Assembly (NCBI RefSeq): GCF_002795865.1
Contig: NZ_CP024920.1
Coordinates: 806,001 to 870,000 of the forward strand
Source of the DNA: Qipengyuania seohaensis
GTDB taxonomy: Bacteria > Pseudomonadota > Alphaproteobacteria > Sphingomonadales > Sphingomonadaceae
Direction of reading: 5' to 3'
DNA: 64,000 nt
The first letter of the stretch is position 1; the number at the start of each line of letters is the position of its first letter. The notes beneath the pieces are model-generated. The model made no database searches, was not told the origin of the DNA, and saw only the letters and a list, made by a program, of their open reading frames with translations. Positions 16,441 to 26,759 of the stretch are shown here, in pieces. The position numbers and the translations under genes were made by a program.

Positions 16441-18444
16441 TCAGAGGCCGCCCGGGCCGCAATCGTTCTTCAGGAAGTCGAACATCTTCGTATAGAACTG
16501 CTGCTGATGCTCGAACATCAGCGTCGTATAGAAGTGGTCGGCCCCCTTCAGGGTCAGGAACTGGGCGTCCTGGATACCGGCCTTCTCGATCGCGTCCTTG
16601 TAGTCTTCGTAGTGGAAGTAAAGGACACGGGCGTCGACATCGCCGTGAACCATCAGGATCGGCACGTTGACCTTCGAGACTTCTTTGATCGGGTTGATGC
16701 CGATCATGCCGCGACGCTGTGCCCAATCGTCGATCGCCTTGGGCGAATAAGGGCTGCGACGTTGCTTGTAGCTCTTTTCCGGATCGGAAACGGCGGCACC
16801 TGCGATCACGCACTGGTATACGTTCGGCGAACGCGAAGCTGCAACCAGGGCGGAGTAACCGCCATAGGACCAACCCATGAACGCCACGCGATCGGGATCC
16901 ACTAGACCCTGTTCGATCAGGTAAAGTGCGCCGTCATCCTTATCGTCCTGCATGGCAAGACCATGCTCGCCATAACCGGCATCGAAGTGCTTCTGGCCCC
17001 AACCGGTCGAGATACGGTTCTGCGGACGAAGGACTGCGTAACCGGCATTCACAAGCATCTGGTCCCATTCGTCATAGCCGACCACGCCATTGACGTGCGG
17101 GCCGCCATTGTGACGAACAATCAGCGGATAGGGGCCTTCACCCTTCGGACGCATGAAATAGGCCGGGATCGTCAGCTTCCCGTCACGCGACGGGTAACGA
17201 ATGAATTCGACATCCGCGAGCTGCTCCGGCTGGATCAGCGGGTTGCGGCTGCCAAGCTTGGCCATCGTGCCGTTGCGAACCAGCCAGTACGAACCGGGAT
17301 CCCGCGGACCGCGGTTAGATACGATCATCGTCCCGCCATCGGTCGAACGGCTGGTGATGCTGACCTGGTGAGCGTTCGGAATCTGGGCTTCCAGCGCGTC
17401 ATAAAGCGCTTTCTCGCCCTCATCGAACCAGATCGTGCGATACTTGTCCCACGGATAGATCGCACCCACGAGCGACTCGTCGCCCGGCATCGAGCTGGTG
17501 CGGATGCCCATGATGTCGGCCTGGTCCGTGCCGGCGAGTTTTTCGCCAAACTGACCGGTGTCGAAGTTGAACTCCCACAGGGCAGCCTTGTCTTCGCCGC
17601 GGTTGTCGATGACATAACCGATGCTGGGATTGTCGGGGTCGAAACCGGCGAGCCCCATGAATCCCGAAAGCGTGCGATACAGGTTCTCGTGCTTGTCCTG
17701 ATCGTAGCGCATCAGTTCCGTCCACGAGCCTTCGCCCGGCTTACGGTAATAGGTGATCGCTTCCTTTGTTCCGCTATCATAGCCGACGGTCCAACGCGGA
17801 TTGCCTTCGTTGTCGAACTGCGCAGTCGGATACTTTTCGCTGCCCTTCAGCACCAGGCTCCGCGTGCCGCGTGCGAGGTTTACCTTGTAGTAGGAGCGCG
17901 GACGGAAAGCTTCGAAAGGATCGACGCCCGAGGGATCGGGGATGGCCGTCCCGGTCTCGACCAGGATATGATCGGGGTCGTTCGGCAGGCGGTTCGCGAT
18001 ACCGAAGTTACCGTCGATCTTCTGGAATTTGTTGGTCTTCAGGTCGTAAGCGTAGCCGGCATAGTCATAGGTGCCCTGTTCCGGGCCGTTGACCTTGCTG
18101 CGGTTCTGCTGCCACGCCGAACCGAAGATGTAGCGATCGCTGACCCAAGACGCGCTGATGATTTCCATCGGGTCAGCGTTGAGGACGCGGAACGGCTTGG
18201 ACATGTCCTCGGTCTTGTAGATCTTGAGGAGGTATTCGCCCTCCTTGCTTTCGACCACATGGACCAGAACGTGCTTGCCGTCGGGCGAAACCTGAACGGC
18301 ATTGACGACGTCACGAAGTGCCCAGACTTCGATCGGAACGGTCGGCATGCCGGTAGTGTTCTGTTGCGCCGCAGCCGGGGCTGCGACGATCCCGAGAGAT
18401 GCGGCTGCACCGGCAGCCAGCAAGGCGGATTTGAAGATTTTCAT
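16441..18444 (-). CDS. S9 family (prolyl oligopeptidase-like) exported peptidase
   Basis: 667 residues. A signal peptide (residues 1-26, ending in an Ala-rich AxA-Q site) sends it to the periplasm. The middle is a beta-propeller-like region; the C-terminal alpha/beta hydrolase carries the triad Ser526 in 'GWSYGGYSA', Asp604 in 'HGDVDARV' and His637 in 'KGADHFYT'. These are the hallmarks of S9 dipeptidyl/acylaminoacyl-peptidases, which cut short peptides. It lies downstream of a TonB receptor on the same strand (109-base gap with a hairpin), suggesting that the peptidase processes cargo brought in by the receptor. Confidence 0.93.
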   Translation of the reverse strand: MKIFKSALLAAGAAASLGIVAAPAAAQQNTTGMPTVPIEVWALRDVVNAVQVSPDGKHVLVHVVESKEGEYLLKIYKTEDMSKPFRVLNADPMEIISASWVSDRYIFGSAWQQNRSKVNGPEQGTYDYAGYAYDLKTNKFQKIDGNFGIANRLPNDPDHILVETGTAIPDPSGVDPFEAFRPRSYYKVNLARGTRSLVLKGSEKYPTAQFDNEGNPRWTVGYDSGTKEAITYYRKPGEGSWTELMRYDQDKHENLYRTLSGFMGLAGFDPDNPSIGYVIDNRGEDKAALWEFNFDTGQFGEKLAGTDQADIMGIRTSSMPGDESLVGAIYPWDKYRTIWFDEGEKALYDALEAQIPNAHQVSITSRSTDGGTMIVSNRGPRDPGSYWLVRNGTMAKLGSRNPLIQPEQLADVEFIRYPSRDGKLTIPAYFMRPKGEGPYPLIVRHNGGPHVNGVVGYDEWDQMLVNAGYAVLRPQNRISTGWGQKHFDAGYGEHGLAMQDDKDDGALYLIEQGLVDPDRVAFMGWSYGGYSALVAASRSPNVYQCVIAGAAVSDPEKSYKQRRSPYSPKAIDDWAQRRGMIGINPIKEVSKVNVPILMVHGDVDARVLYFHYEDYKDAIEKAGIQDAQFLTLKGADHFYTTLMFEHQQQFYTKMFDFLKNDCGPGGL

Positions 18445-18489
18445 GAAGCGACTCTCACAAGATATTCAAAAAGGGTGACCCTCAATAGC

Positions 18490-18528
18490 AAAGGGCGGCA
18501 CCGTGTCCAAAACACGGAACCGCCCTTT
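18490..18528 (-). terminator. Hairpin between TonB receptor and S9 peptidase genes
   Basis: AAAGGGCGG (18490-18498) pairs with CCGCCCTTT (18520-18528), with an inner stem CCGTG/CACGG. On the minus strand the stem ends in CCCTTT but no long T-run follows. It may terminate most receptor transcripts while letting some through to the peptidase gene. Confidence 0.65.
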
Positions 18529-18553
18529 CCTAAACTAACTCAGATTAACCGAA

Positions 18554-21500
18554 TTAGAACTCATAGGTGATCGATGCGAAGAATTCGCGTCCATCGTAAT
18601 CGTAACCTGCGCCGATCACTGTGTTAGCGATCGCAAAACCTTGCGAGCTATCGATCCGCGGCGGAGCCGTGTTGAAGATGTTGTCAACACCAGCAATGAT
18701 CGTGAACGTCGGGGTCCGGTAACGCAGCGATGCGGTATGCAGGAACTGCTCTTCCGCGAAGTCAACGTCCTTACAGAAAATACCGTTACCTTCAACGCCT
18801 TCCGCCCCTGCACCAAGGCAAGTGTTGCTCGGCGCAGTAACCGGATTTCCTGCCGGACTCAGCGGCCGGCCGCCCCCAGGCGCGTTGTTGAACACGTCCG
18901 CAAACGGGTTGATCGAGTCAGGATCGGCGCCGACCGGACCAGTATACCGGATCTGATATGTAAGCAGGAACTTCTCATACTCCGCCGTGAAGGTCGTGCG
19001 GCCGGTCCACTTCGGGAAGCTGATTTCACCGTCGCTAGTATCGAACGAGACTGATCCAGCATCGTTGATGAAGGTCGTGCTACGCTCGATCAGGTGGTTG
19101 GCGCGGAAGTTCAAGCCAAGATCGACAAGACTGTTGCCTAGCGTAATCTCCTTACCAAGGGAGGCGTTGAGATCGACACCACGAACAGTTTGCAAGTCGA
19201 AGTTCAGGAACTGATTGCTCACCTTAGCGACAAGACCGCGATCAAAAGCGTTCACCACGCCATTGAGAGGATCGTACGTCAGACGATCGCAGAACGGACT
19301 GCGGTTATCCACATCCTGGCGCAGGAAGCAGTCGTTGATTACGAACTGCGACGACGGCTCGATGATCGAATTCTTCACCTTGATGTCGTAATAGTTCGCG
19401 TTGAAGCCGAAATCGAAACCGTCTCCGAACACTTCTTCGAAAGCGAAGCCGGTCGTTATCGAACGCGAGGTTTCGGGATCGATATCGAATGTGCCGCCCG
19501 ACACTGTTTGCGCAGAGGTTCTCTGGACTGCCTGCGTATTAGGCCTCAGGCCGACCTGGGTGGGATCGCGCCCTTCGCGGATGCAATTCTGGAGAACGAA
19601 CGGAGACCGCGGATCGTTCTCCGCGATGTAGCCTTCTCCCAGTTCGAAGGCTTCGTTCGGCACCGCGCAAGGGTCGAACAGTGTTTCGAAGCCTTGCTGA
19701 GCCTGCAGGAAATTCTCGCGCAGGTTCGGCGCACGGAAAGAGGTGCCGTAGCTGAACTTGAAAAGAAGCGATTCGATCGGACGCCAGCCACCTTTGATGG
19801 CATACGTGAAGTTGGTTCCGTAGAACTCTTCCTTGGTGACACGTCCCGACAAATTGAGGTTGAGTTCCTGAACGAGCGTCTTGTCCGCCACGAGAGGCAG
19901 ATCGAGTTCGCCAAACGCTTCGAGAATGTACTTTTCGCCGACTGCACCCAGATCCTGGCTAAACCCGAAGAAAAGGCCGTTTGAAGCCACATCATTTGGA
20001 CGCGAGTCGATCGAATCGGTGCGATATTCCGCACCAAGCACGACACCCACAGGGCCACCCTGCAATTCGAAGACATCGCCCGTGACGTAGCCCGAAAGGA
20101 CCTTTTGCTCATAGATCGTGTCGAACGAACGGACACCGAAGAGGTAGTCACGCTCTGCCTGCGTTGCGAAATCTCCGATCGTTTCGCTGAGAAGCGAGGG
20201 TGCGAACAGATTTACCGGAACGCAGCCATCAGCCAGCCCTTCTGCGGCAAGATCCGGATTGGCCAGTGCCGAAACATCACACGGCGCGATGCCCGGGTCA
20301 CCGTAATATTCGCCGAACTGAACCAGGTCGCTGTAATCGTCGGCAATACCGTCGCCGGTGTTGTCGATGATGCCGTCGCCATTGAAATCAATGGTCGGAT
20401 CAATGCCTAGAGCGAATGCCAGTTTATCTTCGCGAACACCGCGGCGAACGCTGGCTCCCTCCGAACGTGAGTAAACGAAAGAGGCGTCGAAGGTCCAGCC
20501 GGCGCCGATGAACGGCAGGTCGCCGCGCACACCAAAGACGCCGCGATATTGTTCCTGCGTCACGTCGGTGTTGTTGCGGTCGCCCACAACGGAGATGATC
20601 GGAAAAACCGAAACATTCACACCAGTCGGTTCACTGGGGAAGAACCCTCCTGGCCCCCAGATCGGACGGCCACCCGAGAAGGGGAAGAAAAGCTCGTTGT
20701 CGATCTGGCGACAGTCTGCGCCGCCCGCATCAATGTTGCACGGGTTGAACTGATTTTCGGCCGGTACGTCAGGGAAGAGGAAGCTCTGGCCTGTGTTATC
20801 CGCCCGAATGCGCGCACGGCTATAATTCGCTTCGAAATAGGGGGTGAGATTGGCCGCGCCAGCCAAGGTATATTCACCATAGGCCATCACGTTGATCAGC
20901 TTCTGCTCACTCAGGAAAACTTGGCCCTGATTTACGCCACTGCCGTTGTAATCCTGATCATCGACATCCCGGACTCCATCGAAATTGAAATCGAGCGGAT
21001 CGAGAAAAGCGTTTTCACGCGTGGCGTAACCGGGCAATCCAAAGAACTGCAGGTTGTCGAACGTGTCGCCACGCTGGAAAAAGACCGAATTCAGGAAGGT
21101 GTCATTTGGAATGAAACGACCTGTAACAGCTTGGATCTTGCACGGACTGTCAGCACTAGTCGTAATCTGACCGAAAGGACCGCCGAAGCTATCACGCTCG
21201 ACTAGAGCGCGCGTGCGCTCGTCGATGGAATAGAAATTGCCGTCCTGATCCACTTCCAGGTTCTGATCACAACCGCCAAAGAAATCGCGATCGCGAAGAC
21301 GGATGGCATCGCGATAATCGTATTCTGCACCGAAGCCGATGAAGCCGCGGTCGAAGTTGATGCCGTATGCAGCGCTGATGGTGTAATCTTCACCGGCGCC
21401 CTGCGGGTTGATTTCGCCACGAGCGAAGAGTTCAAGGCCGTCGAAGTCCTTGCGCAGGATGACGTTACCCACACCGGCGACAGCGTCAGAACCGTAGATC

Positions 21501-22105
21501 GAGGACGCACCGTCGAGCAGCAGGTCGAACCGGTCGATGAGTGAACTCGGGAGAAGGTTGATTGAGGGGTTGACCGGCGCGCCTTCCACACCGGCAGGAG
21601 CGATGCGCCGGCCGTTAAGAAGAAGCAGCGTACGGTCTGCACCCAAACCACGAAGGTTCAGCGTGACGGAGCCAGGCCCGTTGTCCAGCACGAAACCCTG
21701 GAAGGTGGCATCGACCTGAAGGCCAGATGCAGATTCGTCACGCTGAAGAATCTGCGTCGGATCGAATAGGCCGACAGTCTGCGACTGCTCGGTTGTGATG
21801 ACCTGGAGCGGCGAGATCGAGCTGTAAGTGTCACGCTTGATACGCGAGCCGGTCACAACGATGGCGCCCGGTGCATTCTGACCGGTTGCACCGGTGTCGG
21901 TTACATCGACAACGTCCTGTGCGGTCGGATCGTTGTTGGTAACGCCGTCGGGGCCATCCGACTGGATGACGCATTCGCCGGCTACTTCTTCCTGACCTTC
22001 AGGGCATTCTGCGTCCTGCGCATATGCCTGGCTACCGGCAGTGAGCGCGAGCGCCGACGCCGAGAAGGCGAGACCCCGGATTGTTTTCGTGTGAATTTTT
22101 CGCAT
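18554..22105 (-). CDS. TonB-dependent receptor, very large, with calcium-loop-like insertions
   Basis: 1183 residues. The signal peptide ends AYA-Q at residue 29 and is followed by a small Cys pair (Cys34 and Cys45 in 'CPEGQEEVAGEC'). The plug contains 'IVVTGSRIKRDTYSS', 'VTLNLRGLGADRTLLLLNGRR' and 'LLDGASSIYGSDAVAGVGN'; the barrel ends 'YDGREFFASITYEF'. Two loops carry 'DFNFDGVRDVDD' (about 20950-20998) and 'DFNGDGIIDNTGDGIADD' (about 20335-20395), which match the DxNxDGxxD pattern of EF-hand/dockerin-type calcium loops. GGAGTAATAA precedes the ATG. The next gene on the strand is an S9 peptidase, so peptide uptake is a reasonable guess. Confidence 0.94.
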   Translation of the reverse strand: MRKIHTKTIRGLAFSASALALTAGSQAYAQDAECPEGQEEVAGECVIQSDGPDGVTNNDPTAQDVVDVTDTGATGQNAPGAIVVTGSRIKRDTYSSISPLQVITTEQSQTVGLFDPTQILQRDESASGLQVDATFQGFVLDNGPGSVTLNLRGLGADRTLLLLNGRRIAPAGVEGAPVNPSINLLPSSLIDRFDLLLDGASSIYGSDAVAGVGNVILRKDFDGLELFARGEINPQGAGEDYTISAAYGINFDRGFIGFGAEYDYRDAIRLRDRDFFGGCDQNLEVDQDGNFYSIDERTRALVERDSFGGPFGQITTSADSPCKIQAVTGRFIPNDTFLNSVFFQRGDTFDNLQFFGLPGYATRENAFLDPLDFNFDGVRDVDDQDYNGSGVNQGQVFLSEQKLINVMAYGEYTLAGAANLTPYFEANYSRARIRADNTGQSFLFPDVPAENQFNPCNIDAGGADCRQIDNELFFPFSGGRPIWGPGGFFPSEPTGVNVSVFPIISVVGDRNNTDVTQEQYRGVFGVRGDLPFIGAGWTFDASFVYSRSEGASVRRGVREDKLAFALGIDPTIDFNGDGIIDNTGDGIADDYSDLVQFGEYYGDPGIAPCDVSALANPDLAAEGLADGCVPVNLFAPSLLSETIGDFATQAERDYLFGVRSFDTIYEQKVLSGYVTGDVFELQGGPVGVVLGAEYRTDSIDSRPNDVASNGLFFGFSQDLGAVGEKYILEAFGELDLPLVADKTLVQELNLNLSGRVTKEEFYGTNFTYAIKGGWRPIESLLFKFSYGTSFRAPNLRENFLQAQQGFETLFDPCAVPNEAFELGEGYIAENDPRSPFVLQNCIREGRDPTQVGLRPNTQAVQRTSAQTVSGGTFDIDPETSRSITTGFAFEEVFGDGFDFGFNANYYDIKVKNSIIEPSSQFVINDCFLRQDVDNRSPFCDRLTYDPLNGVVNAFDRGLVAKVSNQFLNFDLQTVRGVDLNASLGKEITLGNSLVDLGLNFRANHLIERSTTFINDAGSVSFDTSDGEISFPKWTGRTTFTAEYEKFLLTYQIRYTGPVGADPDSINPFADVFNNAPGGGRPLSPAGNPVTAPSNTCLGAGAEGVEGNGIFCKDVDFAEEQFLHTASLRYRTPTFTIIAGVDNIFNTAPPRIDSSQGFAIANTVIGAGYDYDGREFFASITYEF

Positions 22106-22443
22106 TTATTACTCCAGTCGCGACAACTGGAACTGCGTCTTCCATCTGGACGACGAAAAGGACGCACCCCTAGCGGCGTCCGGTTCGCTCGAATTGTCCG
22201 GGTGGATAGACCCCCAGTCCCAACACACGGGTTTCTGCGGGATTAACGATGCAGTGTCAAAGCACTGGGGCGCTTTAGAATGTCTTGTTGCGCAAATCCC
22301 ACACATTTGCCGATCGAGCGAAGAAGTGTGTAATAATCAGTCGCGCGAAAGGCTGGCGAACAGAATTTTGTTTCGCATGCAAACATATCCAGCGCTGTAG
22401 TCGTTTGATCGACAACCGAATCACCAGCGCCCAAAGAAGAAAA
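22106..22443. promoter_or_regulatory. Upstream region of the very large TonB receptor
   Basis: No gene is supported in this stretch between the receptor start and the clpB terminator. It must hold the receptor promoter on the minus strand. It is AT-richer than average and contains TTGTTGCGCAAATCCCACACA near 22284-22304, which loosely recalls the TTGT/GCAA motif seen upstream of clpB and of the receptor at 12793. No -35/-10 pair was assigned. Confidence 0.45.
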
Positions 22444-22466
22444 AGGCGGGCCTTTCCGACCCGCCT
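22436..22466 (-). terminator. Rho-independent terminator of clpB
   Basis: AGGCGGG (22444-22450) and CCCGCCT (22460-22466) form a 7-bp stem with a 9-base loop; on the minus strand TTTTTCTTC follows. It lies 11 bases past the clpB stop. Confidence 0.9.
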
Positions 22467-22477
22467 CCTACCGTTTG

Positions 22478-25054
<2,577 letters not shown>

Positions 25055-25084
25055 GCTGGTCCCTCAAAAAGAATTGCCGCCCGG

Positions 25085-25113
25085 ATATGGTGTTGCTAAA
25101 TTGCAACACAACC
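25085..25113 (-). promoter_or_regulatory. Probable clpB promoter/operator region
   Basis: On the minus strand CCATAT (25085-25090) resembles the -10 box of RpoH (heat-shock sigma) promoters, about 30 bases before the start codon. Just upstream GTGTTGC (25090-25096) and GCAACAC (25103-25109) form a perfect inverted repeat with a 6-base spacer. The matching -35 box is weak (GGTTGTG at 25107-25113), so the sigma assignment is tentative. Confidence 0.4.
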
Positions 25114-25191
25114 CCTCCACGCAAAAAATGCGCGAGGTGTGTTAGTCGAATATAGGGGTGCCTGCGCGCTTGGCGAGAGGCAAGGCGAAAT

Positions 25192-26640
25192 TTATTCGGC
25201 GCCCACGCCTTCGAGGCCCGGCACCATGACTGTGCGCCCGCCGCCGAAATCCTCGCGGACCACGATCAGGCCTTGCCGCTCCAGATGGTCGAGCAGCCGG
25301 CGAATGCGCCCGGGCGAGCTGGTTCCATAAGCCTTCGCCAGCTCGTGCTCGTCGACCTGCGTTTCGCCCGCATGGGCAGCCTTCGCAATGACCAGGAAGG
25401 GGCCCAGGAGATCTTCGTCCACGGCGCCTGCCAGCCCCATGATACGCGACTGGATTTCATCGCCCAGATCAGCCAGGCCAGCACCCGCAATCGCGAACCT
25501 TCGGCGGAATGCATGCATATCCGGCATCGGCCCGATCAGCCGTTCGCGGCGGCAGCGCGTGAGAAATGTCTGGTATTGCGCGCTGGCCGACTGGAAAGCG
25601 ATACCCTCCTCCCCTGCCAACTCGGCGATCAATTCCTCGATCCGCTGCGCGACGACAGACGTATCCGGCCTTTCAGCAGGCGATTCCACCTGCCGTTCTT
25701 CGGCATGAGCGATGCTGTCCTCTATCTCTTCCAGCCGCGGTGCAGGAGGGGGCGCAGGCGGCGGCGTGGGCGTCGCGACATCGCTGGCGAGGTCGCGTGT
25801 GAGGAGGTCGGCCATGTCCTCGGGCGCTGTGTCGGGCAGCGCCATCAACCCTTCGCTGCGCGCTTGGTGACCGGTCTTCACCGGACCGATCTTGCAGGCG
25901 ACCGGCAATCGCGTGATCGCAGGCCCGAGCGCAAGGAAATGTCCGCGCTCGAGTTCGCGTATGCGTTCGGCCTGGCGCCGCTCCATGCCGAGCAGGTCGG
26001 CGGCGCGCACCATGTCGATGTCGAGGAATGTCCGGCCCATGAGGAAGTTCGACGCTTCGGCGGCGACGTTCTTGGCCAGCTTGGCCAGCCGCTGGGTGGC
26101 AACGATCCCCGCAAGGCCGCGCTTGCGCCCACGGCACATGAGATTGGTCATCGCCGACAGGGTCATGCGGCGCGTGTCTTCAGCCATCTCGCCAGCTGCT
26201 GCGGGCGCGAACATCTGCGCTTCGTCCACCACGACGAGCGCGGGATACCAGTGCTCGCGCGGGGCATCGAACAAGGCGGTCAGGAACTGGGCTGCACAGC
26301 GGATCTGCTGCTCCACCTCCAGCCCGTCGAGGTCGAGCACCACGCTAGCGCGGTGTTCGCGGATGCGGCGGGCGAGCGCCTCTATCTCGGGCGGAGAATA
26401 GGCCGAGCCATCAATAACGACATGGCCGAACTCTTCCGCCAGCGACGGGAAGTCGCCTTCCGGGTCGATGACGACCTGCTGCACCATCCCGGCGCTCTCT
26501 TCGAGCAATCGGCGAAGCAGGTGCGACTTGCCGCTGCCCGAATTGCCCTGGACGAGCAGACGGGTCGCGAGAAGCTCCTCGATATCGAACTCGACCGGCT
26601 TGCCGGACGTTTCATGGCCGATGGTGATGTTGGCAGTCAC
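25192..26640 (-). CDS. HerA/DUF87-type ATP-binding protein
   Basis: 482 residues from a GTG at 26640 that begins 'TANITIGHETSG'. An upstream in-frame GTG at 26724 would leave only 35 bases to the divergent acylase gene, so I prefer the internal start; neither has a clear ribosome site. Walker A GNSGSGKS is at residues 32-39 and Walker B is 'ALVVVDEAQMF'. A Pro-rich linker 'TPPPAPPPAPR' separates the ATPase from a C-terminal winged-helix-like region ('SPGRIRRLLDHLERQGLI'). HerA-family ATPases are hexameric DNA translocases or pumping motors; no NurA nuclease gene is nearby, so the role is open. Confidence 0.8.
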   Translation of the reverse strand: MTANITIGHETSGKPVEFDIEELLATRLLVQGNSGSGKSHLLRRLLEESAGMVQQVVIDPEGDFPSLAEEFGHVVIDGSAYSPPEIEALARRIREHRASVVLDLDGLEVEQQIRCAAQFLTALFDAPREHWYPALVVVDEAQMFAPAAAGEMAEDTRRMTLSAMTNLMCRGRKRGLAGIVATQRLAKLAKNVAAEASNFLMGRTFLDIDMVRAADLLGMERRQAERIRELERGHFLALGPAITRLPVACKIGPVKTGHQARSEGLMALPDTAPEDMADLLTRDLASDVATPTPPPAPPPAPRLEEIEDSIAHAEERQVESPAERPDTSVVAQRIEELIAELAGEEGIAFQSASAQYQTFLTRCRRERLIGPMPDMHAFRRRFAIAGAGLADLGDEIQSRIMGLAGAVDEDLLGPFLVIAKAAHAGETQVDEHELAKAYGTSSPGRIRRLLDHLERQGLIVVREDFGGGRTVMVPGLEGVGAE

Positions 26641-26759
26641 ACGCACATGGCTAGACAGTCGAATCCCCAAAGCGGAATAGGCGTCGGCAGGTTTTGCCCA
26701 GACCGATTGCACCACTCGTCGCACGACGCTAGATCGGTTGCGAGAGAGGACTGGATTTC

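Noticed and set aside
16963-18570. A 535-codon plus-strand frame opposite the S9 peptidase
   Set aside because: Shadow of the S9 gene, which has a complete catalytic triad on the other strand.
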